64,000 nt of DNA from Streptomyces sp. NBC_01549 (GCF_026339955.1 NZ_JAPEPW010000001.1:5079001-5143000); one strand, 5' to 3'. Shown: positions 25,557 to 34,070, counted from the stretch's first letter. The notes: generated by a model not told the origin, from the letters alone. Numbers and translations are program-made.

Positions 25557-26201
25557 GTGAATGATTTCGACGTACTGCGCGTCTTCTGCGGGCCCGGTGG
25601 TGAACATGGCAACGAGCTCGGTGTGGTGCGCGAGGGTTCGGTGATGCCGGATCCGGAGGAGCGGCAGGCGTTCGCCGCGAAGCTCGGGTTCAGCGAGACC
25701 GTGTTCGTCGACGACCCCGAGCGCGGTGTCATCGACATTTACACGCCCAGCGTTCGGCTTCCGTTCGCCGGGTACCCGTGCGTCGGTACGGCCTGGCTTC
25801 TCGATGTGCCCGAACTCGTCACGCTCGCCGGGGTGGTGGGCACCCGCCTGGACGGCGAGTTCAGCTGGATCGAGGCAAGGCCGGAGTGGGTACCGCTGCG
25901 CACGCTTCGACGGTACGCCTCGGCCACCGAGGTCGACGCCTTGCCCGTCCCATCGCCGGGCGAGTGGATCTACGCCTGGGCCTGGGAGGACGAAGCCGGG
26001 GGCCGGGTACGGGCCCGGGCCTTCCCCGGCCGCGACGACGGCATCGAGGAGGACGAGGCGACGGGGGCGGCGGCGCTGTTGCTCACGGCCCAGCTGGGCC
26101 GCGCGCTCAACATCATCCAGGGCAAGGGCTCCCAGATCCTCACGGCACCGCAGCCGGGGGGATGGGTGGAGGTCGGGGGACGGGTGTTCCTGGAGCGCTG
26201 A
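25557..26201 (+). CDS. PhzF-like protein (short form)
   Basis: 214 residues from GTG 25557 (MNDFDVLRVFCG). Typical PhzF elements are LPFAGYPCVGTAWLL in the first half and EEDEATGAAALLL in the second. The first catalytic glutamate region reads GGEHGNELGVV. The length is shorter than usual PhzF proteins (about 260-300), so one lobe is reduced. Isomerase or epimerase activity is uncertain. TTGAAT at 25545-25550 lies 6 nt before the GTG, fitting a weak leaderless promoter. The 5' region 25287-25556 has no other gene I can support. Confidence 0.78.
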   Translation: MNDFDVLRVFCGPGGEHGNELGVVREGSVMPDPEERQAFAAKLGFSETVFVDDPERGVIDIYTPSVRLPFAGYPCVGTAWLLDVPELVTLAGVVGTRLDGEFSWIEARPEWVPLRTLRRYASATEVDALPVPSPGEWIYAWAWEDEAGGRVRARAFPGRDDGIEEDEATGAAALLLTAQLGRALNIIQGKGSQILTAPQPGGWVEVGGRVFLER

Positions 26202-26295
26202 GGCGTCTTCGGCGGGTTGCGGCCCCGCTCGCCTCACCTGCGCGACGCAGACACGTCAGGCGTCGCGACCGCAGTGGGTGGTTCGGGACAGACCG

Positions 26296-26480
26296 GGCCA
26301 ACTTGGCGGGCGAGAGGCCGGGGCGCCCGTCGCGCGGGTACCAGTCGGCGAAGTCCTTGTCGCACCACGGCCCGTCCAGTCGGTCTCTCACCCACATCGC
26401 CGTCGTACCGCCCGGGATTGCTCGCCCGCGCGACCTGCGCAGTCAGAGACAGGACCTGCTCACCGGAACGGGGGCGGACG
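26296..26480 (-). pseudogene. Frameshifted N-terminal transposase remnant
   Basis: In one reverse frame 26397-26296 reads MWVRDRLDGPWCDKDFADWY and PRDGRPGLSPAKLA, the conserved head of a common actinomycete transposase group (IS1182-like N-terminal domain). The preceding residues (LTAQVARASNPG) are in another frame, so a frameshift splits the head. After LSPAKLA the homology stops abruptly. A dead fragment about 60 residues long in the otherwise gene-free stretch 26202-26618. Confidence 0.6.
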
Positions 26481-26618
26481 GACAACGTGACACCTCGACA
26501 ACTGCATCGGCCTTCGAAACAGCCCCGAGCATGCCCGCTGATCATGCTGCCGCACCTGGAAACACCAAGGTCCCCGACAGAGTCAAGCTCAGGTCATGCG
26601 ATCGGTTTTCCTTCGCTG

Positions 26619-27275
26619 TCAGAGGTTGCGGGTGATGAGGTGCTTGCCGTCCCGGGCGGAGACGATGAGGTTCCACGCTCTGGCGTTGTCGCCGTCGTCG
26701 CCGTCCCACCAGGTCGCGAATGCGTCGGCCAGCTGCTTCACTTCGACTTTCGCACTCGTGTCGGTGTAGGCGGTGGCGAGTTCGACGTCGTAGTCCCGGT
26801 CCCCGAGGTGGACGATGACCACCTGACTGACATGCCGTGCGGGCTGCTTCACTCCGTTCGCAAGGGCCCAGGACCGGAACCGGGCCAGGAGGTCCGGATC
26901 GGACTCGCGGCGTGTCACCCACATGGTCGGCGGATGACGGTCCGTTCCCGATCCCACGGCCTGCTTGCAGCCCAGCACCCAGGCCCCGCGGTCCTTCTCC
27001 ACGACGTTGTGCGGCTGAGCCGTAAGTGACCGCCGGACGCAGCCTCCCCACACCACCTCGCGGACCGCAGCGCCCTTGCCACCGTCCTTGAAGAGCCGTT
27101 TGCCTTCACGCCATCCGGCGTCGTACGCCGCTTCGTAGCCGTGTTCGGCGGTAGTTCGGGACGCGGGTGACTTTGGCGTGGTGCCGCCGCCGCTGCCGCA
27201 GGACACGGTGATCAGGCCGAGCAAAGCCGCCGCGACAGTGAGCCCGACCGGCCGTGCTTGTGCGGGTGTGCGCAT
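26619..27275 (-). CDS. Putative secreted lipoprotein, unknown function
   Basis: 218 residues from ATG 27275. A signal (GLTVAAALLGLITVSC) leads to Cys at about 26 and a Gly/Ser-rich linker. The mature part has YEAAYDAGWREGKRLFKDGG, WGGCVRRSLTA and VLGCKQAVGSG; its two cysteines may form a disulfide. The lipobox is imperfect (TVSC). I do not recognise the domain. Upstream is 174 nt of intergenic DNA, then the divergent protease gene. Confidence 0.7.
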   Translation of the reverse strand: MRTPAQARPVGLTVAAALLGLITVSCGSGGGTTPKSPASRTTAEHGYEAAYDAGWREGKRLFKDGGKGAAVREVVWGGCVRRSLTAQPHNVVEKDRGAWVLGCKQAVGSGTDRHPPTMWVTRRESDPDLLARFRSWALANGVKQPARHVSQVVIVHLGDRDYDVELATAYTDTSAKVEVKQLADAFATWWDGDDGDNARAWNLIVSARDGKHLITRNL

Positions 27276-27449
27276 GCCCCGTTTTTCCTCTCAATGCCCT
27301 TGACGGTCCGTCTGTTAGAGCCGTTTCACGGTCCCTTGGTTGCTTCATGGAATCGCCTTTACGTTCGAGGATGAGCGTGGATAGGGTCCGAGATCGCAAC
27401 AGACCGGACCGCTGACCACGGCCCGTGCACACCTGAGCAAGGGGGAAAC

Positions 27450-28964
27450 TTGAGGCTGAGACACAGCCTGGCCGCCGCCACCGCGATAGCGGCCACCTTC
27501 ATCTCGACGTCCGCGTGGGCCGATTCCGCACCCACTCCTGTGACAGCGCCTACGAGCAGTTCACCGCTCGGCCCGTCACGGTCCGCCTCCCCTTCGGAGG
27601 AGGTCACGCCGACCGCTCCGGGCACGCCGTCCGCGTCGCCCTCCACGAGCACGGCGACGACCACGCCGCCGGCCTCTCCGTCCGCCCCGCCGGACACGCC
27701 CAGCGCATCGCCAAGCGCGAGCGGCACTCCCGAGGGCACGGCACCGGCGACGGAGCTGGAGAAGTTCTGGACCCCGGAGCGCATGGCACAGGCCGTCCCC
27801 GTCGACGAGGACCAGCCGCTGCCGGGGCAAACGGCCGGTTCCAACCGCGGCAAGGCCGTCGCCCGGACCTCGCCCTCGCACCCGTTCGAGGGCATCAAGG
27901 AGGTCGGCACGTTCTTCTGGCAGGACAGCGACCTGAAGTACCGGTTCTGCGCCGGAACCGTCGTCCCTTCCCCGGACGAGGATCTGGTACTCACCGCTGC
28001 GCACTGCTTCGACAGCACCGACCAGCAGAAGAAGCTCGTGTTCGTGCCCAAGCACCACCGGGCCGACCCCAAGCCGTACGGTCTCTTCCCGATCAAGGTC
28101 GGGCAGATCTACGCCGACCCGCGCTACCTGCGCAAGGGCGGTGACCATGACTACACGGACCTGGACTTCGCCCTGCTGAAGACCGAGCCCCGCTCGGATG
28201 GCAAAAAGGTCCAGGACGTGGTGGGAGCGATCCCGATCGGCTACGGCACGGGCTTCGACCATCCCAAGACCAGGGTCATCGGCTATCCGTGGCTGCCGGA
28301 CGACGACAAGTACGAGCCCCATCAGGATCCGCTCGACTGCACCTCGCCGATGAAGAAGTTCACCACCGCCAGTGCGGACGACTGGAAGGGCGGCACCTTC
28401 TCCCAGATCGACTGCGACGGCTACGTGCGCGGGACCTCGGGCGGCCCCTTCATCATCGGCGGCGACCACCCGCAGGTCATCGGCGTGACGGGTGGCTGGC
28501 AGACCGGCGGGCACAGCGACGACACGTCCTACTCCTCGTACTTCGACAGCGACCTCAAGCGGATCTACGACGCCGCCGTGGCGGGGAAGATGCCGGCCCC
28601 CGTCGTACTGCCGGCCGCGTCGACGTGGAAGCACGCCAAGGACATCGCCTCCGGCTATTTCGCCCTGAACGGGGCGGTCTCCGATGACCGCATGGACATG
28701 TTCGTCCTGTGGTCGGACGGTGAGCTGACGATCTACCGCGGCGCGGACAAGGGCCTGAACTACTTCGACAAGGAGATCAGGGTCCAGAAGGCGAACAAGC
28801 TGTGGGCCGACCACGCCAAGCAGGTCGTAGCCGGCGACTTCACCGGTGACAACGGTTCCGACCTGCTCGTGCTCTGGTCGGACGGTGAGGTCACGCTGTA
28901 CCCGTCGGTGGACGAGTCCCTAGGAGCGTGTCTCAGTAACGGACACCCCGCTTGCGGTTCGTGA
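27450..28964 (+). CDS. Secreted trypsin-like serine protease, C-terminus replaced by insertion-sequence DNA
   Basis: As it stands, 504 residues from TTG 27450 (AGGGGGAAAC upstream). Signal peptide ends near SAWA; a Thr/Ser/Pro linker (about 27-100) follows, then an S1 protease domain with all three catalytic motifs: LTAAHC, DLDFALL and GTSGGP. After it come two copies of a VLWSDGE-type beta-propeller blade (FVLWSDGELTIY, LVLWSDGEVTLY). Native sequence stops at ...VDESL; the last 13 residues are read from the IS at 28924. More propeller blades were probably lost. The protease domain is complete, so activity may persist. Confidence 0.85.
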   Translation: MRLRHSLAAATAIAATFISTSAWADSAPTPVTAPTSSSPLGPSRSASPSEEVTPTAPGTPSASPSTSTATTTPPASPSAPPDTPSASPSASGTPEGTAPATELEKFWTPERMAQAVPVDEDQPLPGQTAGSNRGKAVARTSPSHPFEGIKEVGTFFWQDSDLKYRFCAGTVVPSPDEDLVLTAAHCFDSTDQQKKLVFVPKHHRADPKPYGLFPIKVGQIYADPRYLRKGGDHDYTDLDFALLKTEPRSDGKKVQDVVGAIPIGYGTGFDHPKTRVIGYPWLPDDDKYEPHQDPLDCTSPMKKFTTASADDWKGGTFSQIDCDGYVRGTSGGPFIIGGDHPQVIGVTGGWQTGGHSDDTSYSSYFDSDLKRIYDAAVAGKMPAPVVLPAASTWKHAKDIASGYFALNGAVSDDRMDMFVLWSDGELTIYRGADKGLNYFDKEIRVQKANKLWADHAKQVVAGDFTGDNGSDLLVLWSDGEVTLYPSVDESLGACLSNGHPACGS

Positions 28965-30631
28965 TCATTCATGCGGGATGATCTCGGTATGCGTGATCGG
29001 GATGGTCTGTTCGAGATCGAGCCGGGTGAGAAGGAGCAGCCGCAGGGTCGTCCGGCGGCGGTGGACAAGACGTTCCGGGCGTTCGACCCGCACCAGGTCC
29101 TGCTGCTGCCGCCGTCGCTGGACGACTGGCTGCCCGAGGATCACCTGGCCCGGTTCGTTGCCGACCTGGTCGACGAGGTGCTCGACCTGTCGCCGATCCT
29201 GGCGGACTACACCGAAAAGCGCGGCTACCCGCCCTACGATCCGCGGCTGATGGTGCGGCTGCTGATCTACGGCTACACCACCGGGGTGCGCTCCTCGCGG
29301 GCGATCACGCGTAAGTGTGTCGATGACGTCGCGTTCCGGTTCCTGGCCGCCGACCAGGCTCCGGACTTCCGCTCGATCGCCCGGTTCCGCCGCCGCCACC
29401 TGGACGCGCTCGCCGGCCTGTTCCTGCAGTCGCTGCACCTGGCGCGGAAGCTGGACATGGTCAAGATGGGCCGCGTCGCGCTGGACGGCACCAAGCTGGA
29501 GGCCAGCGCATCCAAGCACAAGGCGATGAGCTACGGCCGCCTGATCGGCAAGGAAGAGCAGATCGAAGCCGAGATCGCCGCCCTGGAGGCCACGGCCCGG
29601 TCCCTGCTGGACGACGCCGAAGCAGTCGATACCGCCGAAGATGCCCGGTTCGGCGTGGACGGCAAAGAGGCCGACCTGCCCGCCGAGCTGGACCGGCGCG
29701 AGAAGCGCCTGGCCAGGCTGCAGGCCGCCCGCGCGCAGATCGAGACCGAGGCCGCCGACAAGGCCCGCGCTCACGCCGAAGACAAGGAACGCCGCCGTCA
29801 GGAACGCGCCGGGACCAGCGACGAGCGGGCCGTCACCGACGCGGGCGAGCAGGCAGCAGCCAAGGCCCGGCCCAAGCCCAAGGCCCAGGCCAACTTCACC
29901 GACCCCGACTCGCGGATCATGAAGAACAGCGACGGCGCCTACATCCAGGCCTACAACGCCCAGGCCGTCGTCGATGAAGAGCACCAGGTCATCACGGCCG
30001 CCGACATCACCACCAACGCCTCGGACGCGCTGAACTACACCCCGATGCTCGACCAGTCCGCGCAGAACACCGGCGTCCACCCGGGGCAGGCCCTCGTCGA
30101 TGCCGGCTACTGCTCCGAGACCAACCTGCAGGCCTCCAAAGAGCGCCAACTCGCCTGCGGCACCGATACGTTCATGGCCACCGGCCGACTCGGCCACGAC
30201 GAACAGGTCCCGCCCGCACCCCGCGGACGCATCCCCGCCAGCGCCACCCTCAAGGAGCGCATGGCCCGCACACTGCGGACGAAGCCCGGCAAGGCCGCCT
30301 ACAGCCGCCGCAAAGCGATCGTCGAACCCGTCTTCGGCCAGATCATGACCTGCCAGAACGGCCGCCAACTCCTCCTCCGCGGCGAGGACGGAGCCCGCGG
30401 CGAGTGGCGACTGCTGGCCGCCTGCCACAACCTCCGCAAGATCTTCCGACACGCCGGAACCGCAGGACTCGCCGTCCTGGCCGGCTGACCATCCGGCCAC
30501 ACCGGCCTCAGCGGGCCGAAATCCCCCTCCGACCGACCCGCTCATCGGCCCCACAGGCGCTGACCGAGCGACCACGACCGATCCCGCCCATCACGACCTC
30601 CCGGCCAGTTGCCCGTTACTCAGACACGCTC
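28924..30631 (+). mobile_element. Complete IS1182-type insertion sequence, 1,708 bp
   Basis: The ends are 19-bp inverted repeats GAGCGTGTCTCAGTAACGG (28924-28942) and the complement of 30613-30631, with 18 of 19 matching. CTAG flanks both sides (28920-28923, 30632-30635). CTAG may be a 4-bp target duplication, but since CTAG is itself palindromic and may be a preferred target, identical flanks do not prove a single clean insertion. One intact transposase gene fills the element. Confidence 0.88.
28971..30488 (+). CDS. IS1182-family transposase
   Basis: 505 residues, full length. N-terminal InsH-like/DUF772 domain: LPEDHLARFVADLVDEVLDL and PPYDPRLMVRLLIYGYTTGVRSSR; then DFRSIARFRRRH, the catalytic core with VALDGTKLEASASKHKAMSY, a charged coiled-coil insert (about 180-300), ALVDAGYCSE and the C-terminal KAIVEPVFGQIM supplying Asp/Asp/Glu. 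A second ATG at 28989 (MRDRDGLFEIEPGE) is an alternative start. Apparently intact and possibly active. Confidence 0.92.
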   Translation: MRDDLGMRDRDGLFEIEPGEKEQPQGRPAAVDKTFRAFDPHQVLLLPPSLDDWLPEDHLARFVADLVDEVLDLSPILADYTEKRGYPPYDPRLMVRLLIYGYTTGVRSSRAITRKCVDDVAFRFLAADQAPDFRSIARFRRRHLDALAGLFLQSLHLARKLDMVKMGRVALDGTKLEASASKHKAMSYGRLIGKEEQIEAEIAALEATARSLLDDAEAVDTAEDARFGVDGKEADLPAELDRREKRLARLQAARAQIETEAADKARAHAEDKERRRQERAGTSDERAVTDAGEQAAAKARPKPKAQANFTDPDSRIMKNSDGAYIQAYNAQAVVDEEHQVITAADITTNASDALNYTPMLDQSAQNTGVHPGQALVDAGYCSETNLQASKERQLACGTDTFMATGRLGHDEQVPPAPRGRIPASATLKERMARTLRTKPGKAAYSRRKAIVEPVFGQIMTCQNGRQLLLRGEDGARGEWRLLAACHNLRKIFRHAGTAGLAVLAG

Positions 30632-30633
30632 CT

Positions 30634-30885
30634 AGGTGTAAGGAATGGAATTCGAACGGCAATGCTACAGGGAATGTGAAATGCGGGTACACTAACAGTC
30701 CGACTTCTCACAAGTACCGAGCGGTCGTTGAGTGCATTAACGGCGCAGGGCGCAAGTTCACGGTCTACGGTAAATGGGTCACCCCCATCCCCAAGGACAA
30801 GTACGGCGCCACATCGAGTGGCGTTTGTTCCGGAAACGGAACTGCTGGCGTAACGGGCATCACGCATGATTTCGAACTAGCCTGA
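30634..30885 (+). pseudogene. Low-G+C cysteine-containing protein fragment beside the IS
   Basis: Open from the right CTAG of the IS to TGA 30885. It reads RCKEWNSNGNATGNVKCGYT ... VVECINGAGRKFTVYGKWV ... GVCSGNGTAGVTGITHDFEL. Four spaced Cys and many Asn/Gly/Thr suggest a small secreted, disulfide-bonded domain. Codon third positions are much less G/C than in its neighbours. It has no good start, so it looks like the tail of a gene cut by the IS or by an IS-linked deletion. A GTG at 30676 could start a 69-residue version. Function unknown. Confidence 0.45.
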
Positions 30886-31020
30886 CCATCGGCCAGCAGG
30901 ACCTCATGGTGGGCTTCCACGGGACGTGATCCCACTAGTTCTGAGGTGTATCTGGGAAGCCGTCCGCTTTCCGGCCTGGATTCGTCAGCGGGATTCGGCT
31001 GTTGAGCGGTCCGGCGGTTC

Positions 31021-31049
31021 GCCCCTGATGTCCTGTGCTGTTCAGGGGC
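31021..31049. terminator. Possible terminator of the former heme oxygenase transcript
   Basis: GCCCCTGA (31021-31028) pairs with TCAGGGGC (31042-31049). It lies 21 nt left of the ISAs1 target site, downstream of the interrupted gene on the reverse strand. The rest of 30886-31069 shows no gene. Confidence 0.35.
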
Positions 31050-31079
31050 GGGCCGTCAGGTGTCATCCGGCAGTTGGGT

Positions 31080-32552
31080 CACGGCCCCGGCGTAGTTGTG
31101 TGATGTCCGGTTCCGTGCCGGTTGATCAGATGCCGTAGACGGCGAAGGCGTCCTTGTGGCGGAGGAGGTCGCGGCGGGCGTGGGCGATGTTGGCGCGTCC
31201 GGCGAGGCGGATGGTGCTGATCGCCAGGTTGCGGAAGCTGGCCAGGGCTCGGGGTGCTGTACCGGTCCTGACCTGGGAGTTGTCTTCCCGGAAGGTGACG
31301 TCTCGCACCCAGTGGATCTTGTTCTCCACGGTCCAGTGGGACCTCTCGTAATGGTTGAGGTGGGCGGGGCCGGCGACGTCGGGCGGCAGGCTGGTGACGC
31401 CGAAGACGATCTCTTTGCTGGTCCATTCGCCGTCGAGGTTGCCGGTGTCGCGGCGGAGGCGGAAGACCTGGGATGCGCCGGGGAACAGGGTGTGGCCGGC
31501 GGGTGCGGTGCGCAGGGTGCGGCGTTCGGTGCGGCCGTGCCCGCGGTCGGTCTCGGTCGCGGTGGTCTCGGTGAAGTCGGTGTCCGTGCCGGTCAGCAGT
31601 ATCTGGGCGGCGGCGTGCGCGAGGGGCTGGTTGCCCTTGAGGATCAGGACGTAGTGGCTGCCGAGGGGGCCGGTGATCAGGCGGGCGGTCTTCTTCGTGG
31701 TGTGCAGCGCGTCCAGGGTGAACACCCTTCCGTCCAGGCCGAGTCGGGTGAGCAGGGCCCGGGCTGCCTCGCCCTCGCCGCGCTTGTCGGGGACCTGGCT
31801 CTGGCCCAGGACCGCGCCGTTGGCGTGGTCGATCGCGCCGACCAGGAAGACCCGCCCGCTCTCGGTGCGGGCGCCGGTCAGGGCCTTGCCGTCCAGGGCC
31901 GCGGCGGGCAGCAGCCCCTCTGGCGCCGGGTGCTCGGCTGCGCGCTGGGCGGTGCGGCGCTGTTCGCGTTCCGCTGGTCCCGGGGTGGCGGGGATCTCCG
32001 GCGCCGGCACGGTGCCGCGGGCGAGGTCCGCGACGTGTCCGCAGGTTGCCGTGTCCAGGGCGTCGGTGTCCAGATGGGTGAGCACGCGCCGGAAGGTGCG
32101 CTCGCTGGGTACGAGGTAACGGCCGGTCAGCGGGTTGTACCGAGCGCCGATACTGGCCAGGTTCGTCTGCGGGGCACGGGCCGCCCACTGCCAGATCGCG
32201 GCGATCGAGTCGCCGCCGACCACCAGCGTCGCGCACGCGGTCAGTGTCAGGATCACCACCAGGGCGTGGCGTCGGCCACGTTTCGCGCGCAGGTCCGGGA
32301 CCTGCCGCAACCTGCTGACCAGTTCGGACTCCACTGTCGTCGGGTCGGTGGCGAGCTCGGCCTCCCCCCGGGCGAGGTCCGCGAGTTGGCCAACGGCAGG
32401 GGGGATCGGCGAAGATGCGGGCACGAGCGCGACTCCTGTGACGATCTTTTGGCGTAGAGACCTGAAAGATCATCAGAAGTCGCGCTCGTCCTGCAACCAG
32501 CCACATCAAACCGGGGCAGAACAACTCAAGGGAGAACTACGCCGGGGCCGTG
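31080..32552 (-). mobile_element. Complete ISAs1-family insertion sequence, 1,473 bp
   Basis: Perfect 18-bp terminal inverted repeats: CACGGCCCCGGCGTAGTT at 31080-31097 and its complement at 32535-32552. A 10-bp direct duplication GCAGTTGGGT lies at 31070-31079 and 32553-32562. The size, repeat ends and duplication fit the ISAs1 family. Perfect ends and an intact transposase indicate a recent insertion. Confidence 0.95.
31126..32424 (-). CDS. ISAs1-family transposase
   Basis: 432 residues from GTG 32424 behind CAGGAG. Family marks are the N-terminal LVSRLRQVPDLRAKRGRRHALVVIL, SERTFRRVLTHLD, then the DDE core AALDGKALTGAR, FTLDALHTTKKTARLI, YVLILKGNQPLA and C-terminal ERSHWTVENKIHWVRDVTFREDNSQVR. 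Full length with no frameshift. Confidence 0.95.
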   Translation of the reverse strand: MPASSPIPPAVGQLADLARGEAELATDPTTVESELVSRLRQVPDLRAKRGRRHALVVILTLTACATLVVGGDSIAAIWQWAARAPQTNLASIGARYNPLTGRYLVPSERTFRRVLTHLDTDALDTATCGHVADLARGTVPAPEIPATPGPAEREQRRTAQRAAEHPAPEGLLPAAALDGKALTGARTESGRVFLVGAIDHANGAVLGQSQVPDKRGEGEAARALLTRLGLDGRVFTLDALHTTKKTARLITGPLGSHYVLILKGNQPLAHAAAQILLTGTDTDFTETTATETDRGHGRTERRTLRTAPAGHTLFPGASQVFRLRRDTGNLDGEWTSKEIVFGVTSLPPDVAGPAHLNHYERSHWTVENKIHWVRDVTFREDNSQVRTGTAPRALASFRNLAISTIRLAGRANIAHARRDLLRHKDAFAVYGI

Positions 32553-32719
32553 GCAGTTGGGTGAGTCTCCTTCAGCAGGTGTGAACGCGCTGGCCCAGGG
32601 CCCGCGTACGCGTCGACGCCGAGCCGTCCGCCGAGCAGGTCGCTCATGAAGGTCGAGGCCTTCGTCTCCGTGTGCTGCTCGTGCGTCGCGGTACGGACGA
32701 GCGTTGAGAACGCCGTCAT
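32553..32719 (-). pseudogene. hmuO: Heme oxygenase, N-terminal stub interrupted by ISAs1
   Basis: From ATG 32719 the reverse strand reads MTAFSTLVRTATHEQHTETK ... STFMSDLLGGRLGVDAYA, the head of an actinobacterial biliverdin-forming heme oxygenase, with the axial heme-ligand histidine expected in THEQHTE. After DAYA the sequence departs from the family (GPGPARSHLLKETHPTA) and then meets the 10-bp target duplication. Joining the IS flanks gives a stop three codons later, so an internal deletion had already removed most of the enzyme. A usual protein has about 215 residues; about 39 recognisable remain. Confidence 0.75.
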
Positions 32720-32758
32720 GGAGACCTCCGGTGCCGCGAGGACGAGAGCCAGGTCAGA

Positions 32759-32777
32759 TTTTCTATGGCTCACCCAA
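32759..32777. promoter_or_regulatory. Iron-box-like half site upstream of the heme oxygenase stub
   Basis: The right half GGCTCACCCAA matches the actinomycete iron-box consensus (GGCTCACCTAA) at 10 of 11 positions; the left half is poor. It lies 40 nt upstream of the stub's ATG. DtxR-type control of heme oxygenase is established in corynebacteria, which supports the reading. Confidence 0.4.
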
Positions 32778-32875
32778 GTCAACCAGTCCCCGACACCCTG
32801 TCGGTAAAATCGTACTCGGATGTCGGCCAATCCCACGTCGAGCCCAGGTCGAGCCACGTCGCTCGGCATGAGAAA

Positions 32876-32900
32876 GCCCGCCCTGCGAAAGAGGGCGGGC
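32876..32900 (-). terminator. Terminator of the methionine aminopeptidase gene
   Basis: GCCCGCCCT (32876-32884) pairs exactly with 32892-32900 around GCGAAAG. On the reverse strand the hairpin is followed by TTTCTC, a short T-rich tract. Confidence 0.75.
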
Positions 32901-32919
32901 GTGCGCGGCGGGAGCGCGG

Positions 32920-33777
32920 CTACGGCAGGGTCAGGATGTCGGCGCCGCTCTCCGTGACGACCAGCGTGTGCTCGAACTGCGCCGTCCGCTTGCGGTCCTT
33001 CGTCACGACGGTCCACCCGTCGTCCCACATGTCGTAGTCGTGCGTACCGAGCGTGAGCATCGGCTCGATCGTGAAGGTCATTCCGGGCTGGATGACGGTC
33101 GTCGCGTGCGGGCTGTCGTAGTGCGGGATGATCAGTCCTGAGTGGAACGAGGAGTTGATCCCGTGCCCCGTGAAGTCCCGCACGACCCCGTACCCGAACC
33201 GCTTGGCGTACGACTCGATCACACGGCCGATGACGTTGATCTGGCGTCCCGGCTTGACGGCCTTGATCGCGCGCTCGAGGGACTCACGGGTCCGCTCGAC
33301 GAGGAGCCTCGACTCGTCGTCCACGTCCCCGACCAGGTACGTCGCGTTGTTGTCGCCGTGGACGCCACCGATATACGCCGTCACGTCGAGGTTGATGATG
33401 TCGCCGTCCCGCAACACCGTGGAGTCGGGGATGCCGTGGCAGATGACCTCGTTGACGGAGGTGCACAGGGACTTGGGGAAACCGCGGTAACCGAGGGTGG
33501 ACGGATAGGCGCCGTGGTCGCACATGTACGCGTGCGCGACCCGGTCCAGCTCGTCCGTCGTCACGCCCGGCGCGATGAGCTTCGCCGCCTCGGCCATCGC
33601 CCGCGCGGCGATCCGCCCGGCGATCCGCATCGCCTCGATGGTCTCTGGGGTCTGTACCTCCGGACCGGTGTACGGCGTGGGGGCGGGCTTTCCCACGTAC
33701 TCGGGGCGCCTGATGTTTCCCGGAACGGGACGGGTGGGAGAGAGCTCTCCTGGTACGAGCAGCGACTGGCCAGACAT
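32920..33777 (-). CDS. map: Type I methionine aminopeptidase
   Basis: 285 residues from ATG 33777. It removes N-terminal Met from nascent proteins. The five metal ligands lie in DGDIINLDVTAYIGGVHGDNNATY (two Asp), the GHG of RDFTGHGINSSFH (His), FTIEPML (Glu) and AQFEHTLVV (Glu). The N-terminal extension (SLLVPGELSPTRPVPGNIRRPEYVGK) is the actinobacterial MetAP1c type. TAGACT lies 7 nt before the ATG without a ribosome site, suggesting leaderless transcription. A hairpin follows the stop. Confidence 0.95.
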   Translation of the reverse strand: MSGQSLLVPGELSPTRPVPGNIRRPEYVGKPAPTPYTGPEVQTPETIEAMRIAGRIAARAMAEAAKLIAPGVTTDELDRVAHAYMCDHGAYPSTLGYRGFPKSLCTSVNEVICHGIPDSTVLRDGDIINLDVTAYIGGVHGDNNATYLVGDVDDESRLLVERTRESLERAIKAVKPGRQINVIGRVIESYAKRFGYGVVRDFTGHGINSSFHSGLIIPHYDSPHATTVIQPGMTFTIEPMLTLGTHDYDMWDDGWTVVTKDRKRTAQFEHTLVVTESGADILTLP

Positions 33778-33836
33778 GCCAGCGAGTCTAACCAGCGGGC
33801 ATGGGGGCACTATGTCCTTGGCGAAAGGAGCAGGTC

Positions 33837-34070
33837 ATGGCCCTCTTCAAGAAGCGGACCGTAGGGAAGCCGGGCGAGTGGTACTACTGCCTCGTCCACC
33901 AGAAGGTGGAAGAGGGCCCCGAGTGCCCCGCGAAGGACCGCTTCGGCCCCTACACCACCCGTGAGGAGGCCGAACACGCGATGGAGACCGCCCAGGAGCG
34001 CAACCTCGAGTGGGAGACGGACCCCAAGTGGCACGACGCGACGGGCCCGGCCCAGGAGACCGACGACTGA
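33837..34070 (+). CDS. Conserved small protein of unknown function
   Basis: 77 residues from ATG 33837 with AAAGGAG upstream. It reads MALFKKRTVGKPGEWYYCLV ... KVEEGPECPAKDRFGPYTTR and ends acidic. The middle (RFGPYTTREEAEHAMETAQERN) resembles a SPOR-like 'GPY.t.eeA..a' pattern. Two cysteines (in YYCLVHQ and PECPAKD) might bind a metal. It is divergent from map. I recall near-identical proteins in other Streptomyces but no assigned role. Confidence 0.75.
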   Translation: MALFKKRTVGKPGEWYYCLVHQKVEEGPECPAKDRFGPYTTREEAEHAMETAQERNLEWETDPKWHDATGPAQETDD

